NCBI GenBank assembly: GCA_002415855.1
Contig: DIAS01000045.1
Span: 8,983-17,587, forward strand
DNA from: Bacteroidales bacterium UBA5072
GTDB taxonomy: Bacteria > Bacteroidota > Bacteroidia > Bacteroidales > UBA10428
Direction of reading: 5' to 3'
DNA: 8,605 nucleotides
The notes beneath the pieces are model-generated. The model was not told the origin of the DNA. It was given only the letters and a program-made list of their open reading frames with translations, and made no database searches. Below are positions 6,701 to 8,605 of the stretch, piece by piece. Each line of letters opens with the position of its first letter. Positions within the stretch are counted from its first letter, which is position 1. Made by a program: the position numbers and the translations under genes.

Positions 6701-7921
6701 ATGGCTAATGAAGCAAAAAGAACGGCACCAAACATGGATGAGATCATTGCCAATGCTAAAAAACAAGGCAAGCTCAAAACTGTACCCCTGAACTGGAAAG
6801 AGGTGTATTACACCAATTGCCCGCTGGTATCAGCCAGCAATGTGGACCAGGAACTTGGCTGGACCAAGGAAGAGTACAAAAAGATTGGTATTCAATACCT
6901 TTATCTCCGTGCCCGCAAAGAAAACGACTGGTATCCTCACTATATTCATAACATGGATAACATCATCCGCTTTGGTGGGTTATTTCCTCCTATTCATGTG
7001 CAAGCCGATATTCGCAGAACAGTACTCCTTGGTGTAACGCATGTGGAGCGTGAAGGTGGTGTAATGATGGTACGTTCTCGTGATGATATTTACACCATGA
7101 AAGAACTCAAGGGTAAGAAAATTGGACTTTCACGCAGCCAGAACAAAATTAAAACCGACTGGTGGGGCATCCAGGAAGAACAAGGCATTGAGCTGATGTT
7201 ACGCGTGAATGGCATGACCCGCGCAGATGTTCAGATTGTGGAATTCCCTTACCCGGATGATTGGTATGATAATCCTGAGATGATGGGTCCGGAGATGGAG
7301 AATCCATCTGAATTATGGCTACGTCGCGACCATAAACACGATTTGGCTTTCCGTCCGCTTGAAACAGCTCTTGAAAAAGGGGTAATCGATGCTATGTATA
7401 TGCAAAGCAAACCCTTGCAGCAACTCTCTGAAGCAACCGGTAAATTCAAAGCCATCGAAGACCTTTCCAGATATCCAGACTGGACTTTACAGGTTGCTAA
7501 CATTCCGGCAGCAATTACCTGCACTGTTGAGATGGCAGAAAAACATCCTGAATTAGCGGTAACATTTTTGAAAGGCATGATTAAAGTAGGACGCTGGGCT
7601 AATGAACACAAACATGCTGCAGCTGCCATTCTCGACAAACAAACCTTTTACCTTGATGTGGAACATACTTATAGGGGTATACAGCATGTTGACATGGTAC
7701 CCAATTTGTCCCTCCAGAACCTTGTTTCGGTTGAAATTGGTAAAGATTTCATGTTGAGCCATGGTTACATTAAAAACGACTTTGATGTGCATAAATGGGC
7801 TCGCCCTGAATTCCTTGAACAAGCTGCCAGAGAATTACTTGAATTGGAATGGAAAAAGCGGACTACTGATAAACTTCCTAATGCAGCTGATCCATTGGCT
7901 TCCAGTGGCCGGATCGGATAA
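6701..7921 (+). CDS. DszB-like desulfinase / NMT1-SsuA-fold protein
   Basis: The 406-residue protein is related to 2'-hydroxybiphenyl-2-sulfinate desulfinase (DszB), which cleaves a C-S bond to release sulfite in the 4S desulfurization pathway. From memory of Rhodococcus DszB, matching segments are YTNCPLVSASN (38-47) against YSNCPVPNA; RFGGLFPP (90-97) against RFGGEIPP; LLGVTHV (109-115); ELKGKKIGLSRS (135-146); GRWANEHKHA (297-306); and HKWARPEFL (364-372) against DQWAAPEFL. The DszB catalytic residues Cys27, His60 and Arg70 align with C40, H80 and R90, and the His-to-Arg spacing of ten residues is kept. There is no signal peptide or lipobox, so it is probably cytoplasmic, unlike transport SBPs of the same fold. 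It has an acidic, Met-rich insertion at about 183-210 and a C-terminal tail after 380. Start ATG 6701 follows an A/T-rich leader. Substrate is unknown; a non-desulfinase relative is possible. Confidence 0.75.
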   Translation: MANEAKRTAPNMDEIIANAKKQGKLKTVPLNWKEVYYTNCPLVSASNVDQELGWTKEEYKKIGIQYLYLRARKENDWYPHYIHNMDNIIRFGGLFPPIHVQADIRRTVLLGVTHVEREGGVMMVRSRDDIYTMKELKGKKIGLSRSQNKIKTDWWGIQEEQGIELMLRVNGMTRADVQIVEFPYPDDWYDNPEMMGPEMENPSELWLRRDHKHDLAFRPLETALEKGVIDAMYMQSKPLQQLSEATGKFKAIEDLSRYPDWTLQVANIPAAITCTVEMAEKHPELAVTFLKGMIKVGRWANEHKHAAAAILDKQTFYLDVEHTYRGIQHVDMVPNLSLQNLVSVEIGKDFMLSHGYIKNDFDVHKWARPEFLEQAARELLELEWKKRTTDKLPNAADPLASSGRIG

Positions 7922-7970
7922 TTGAAAGAAAACACAGAATATACTGAAATGTAGCTGAACAAGCCAAAAC

Positions 7971-8014
7971 AAAAAGGACGGCAATCGGTAAAAACCAGAT
8001 TTGTTGTCCTTTTT
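7971..8014 (+). terminator. Hairpin terminator after the DszB-like gene
   Basis: AAAAAGGACGGCAA (7971-7984) pairs with TTGTTGTCCTTTTT (8001-8014), with nine Watson-Crick pairs at the base and G-U pairs above; a small inner GGT/ACC stem closes on an AAAA loop. The T-run continues to 8016. The A-run on the left arm means it could also work on the other strand. It starts 49 bases after the DszB-like stop and ends 22 bases before the nitroreductase ATG, so it probably separates the two transcripts or acts as a leaky attenuator. Confidence 0.75.
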
Positions 8015-8036
8015 TTAATATCAAATTTTTGAAAAT

Positions 8037-8605
8037 ATGGACAATACATACAAATTAGAAACAATCGTCAAAGTTGATGAAAATTTATGCATCAATTGTG
8101 GCAGTTGCATCAGAGCCTGTCCAGGCGGCTTAATTACCAAAAAGGATTTTCCTGTGCCCATCGAAAACGCATGGGATTTGTGTATTGACTGCGGCCATTG
8201 CGTGGCCATTTGTCCAACGGGGGCTATGCACCAGCGTGCGATGAACCCCGAAGATTGTGTACCCATCGATATTCATTTAGTTCCACAATGGGATAAAGTG
8301 AAACAGTATCTTACTTCTAGGCGTTCTGTCCGCACGTTTATCAAAAGACCCATCGAAAAGGAAAAGATTGAACAACTGCTCGACATAGCCCGCTTTGCAC
8401 CAAACGGGGCAAACCGCCAGGTTATTAAGTGGATTGTAATCAACGACCCTGCAAAAGCTCATCAAATGGCAAAAATGACGATTGACTGGATGAAAGCCGT
8501 TAAGGAAAAAAATCCAGCCTTGTATCAGGAAGCCAATCTTGAAGTATTTGTGCGTTCATGGGATGGAGGTGAAAATCGTATTTCAAGAGGTGCCCCATGT
8601 ATTAT
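8037..8605 (+). CDS. Ferredoxin-nitroreductase fusion protein (3' end cut by window edge)
   Basis: The 189 visible codons encode an N-terminal ferredoxin-like module followed by a nitroreductase. Two [4Fe-4S] motifs are complete: C18-x2-C21-x2-C24-x3-C28-P and C49-x2-C52-x2-C55-x3-C59-P. The nitroreductase fold begins with SRRSVRTFIKRPIEKEKIEQ (94-113), containing the FMN-phosphate-binding arginines, then ARFAPNGANRQ (118-128), and reaches RGAPCI (184-189) at the edge. Such proteins probably pass electrons from the clusters to FMN to reduce nitro, quinone or other electrophilic substrates; the real substrate is unknown. There is no signal peptide, so it acts in the cytoplasm. ATG 8037 is the only start ahead of the first cluster with room for the N-terminus; AATTTTTG at 8024-8031 is a one-mismatch -7 element. 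It follows the DszB-like gene on the same strand but across a terminator, so co-transcription would need read-through. Confidence 0.88.
   Translation, partial: MDNTYKLETIVKVDENLCINCGSCIRACPGGLITKKDFPVPIENAWDLCIDCGHCVAICPTGAMHQRAMNPEDCVPIDIHLVPQWDKVKQYLTSRRSVRTFIKRPIEKEKIEQLLDIARFAPNGANRQVIKWIVINDPAKAHQMAKMTIDWMKAVKEKNPALYQEANLEVFVRSWDGGENRISRGAPCI

Noticed and set aside
6701..7921. Reading the DszB-like gene as a periplasmic ABC substrate-binding protein
   Set aside because: It has the same general fold, but there is no signal peptide or lipobox, no permease or ATPase gene alongside in the window, and the DszB catalytic trio is conserved. It is not fully excluded.

Overview
The window reads as a piece of a Bacteroidota chromosome, probably a marine, sediment or gut-type Bacteroidales relative. 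The evidence is indirect. Most starts lack a clear Shine-Dalgarno sequence, a textbook Bacteroidota -7 element (TAAATTTG) precedes one gene, a YceI-type exported protein and a TIGR02757 protein typical of the phylum are present, and base composition is moderate. There are no rRNA or tRNA genes, no CRISPR array, and no transposase or integrase.

Left part (1-3037): a YceI-like secreted protein runs off the left edge on the minus strand. Next is a short plus-strand stretch (705 to about 890) that looks like a small frameshifted gene remnant. A minus-strand pair follows, made of a tyrosine-rich lipoprotein and a CPA1-type Na+/H+ antiporter. A divergent intergenic region then leads into the next block.

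Middle part (3038-5619): a membrane protein resembling the bile acid:sodium symporter (BASS) superfamily converges on trmN6 (tRNA m6A37 methyltransferase). Divergent to trmN6 is a TIGR02757/DUF2400 protein. The gap between trmN6 and the TIGR02757 gene holds a perfect 15-bp GC-rich inverted repeat, which artificially lengthens the longest trmN6 reading frame.

Right part (5716-8605) is the most interesting. A PAS/LuxR-type regulator is transcribed away from a leaderless, probably cytoplasmic homologue of the desulfinase DszB. The DszB-like protein keeps the Cys-His-Arg active-site trio (C40, H80, R90) at positions matching the Rhodococcus enzyme. The shared 226-bp intergenic region carries two perfect dyads that could be operators. 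Downstream, past a strong hairpin terminator, lies a nitroreductase with two N-terminal [4Fe-4S] motifs, cut by the right edge. My inference is a regulated locus for an organosulfur (sulfinate) compound or a related C-S cleavage, with a ferredoxin-type flavoenzyme as a possible redox partner. This has not been tested, and the DszB fold is also shared with ABC-transporter substrate-binding proteins.
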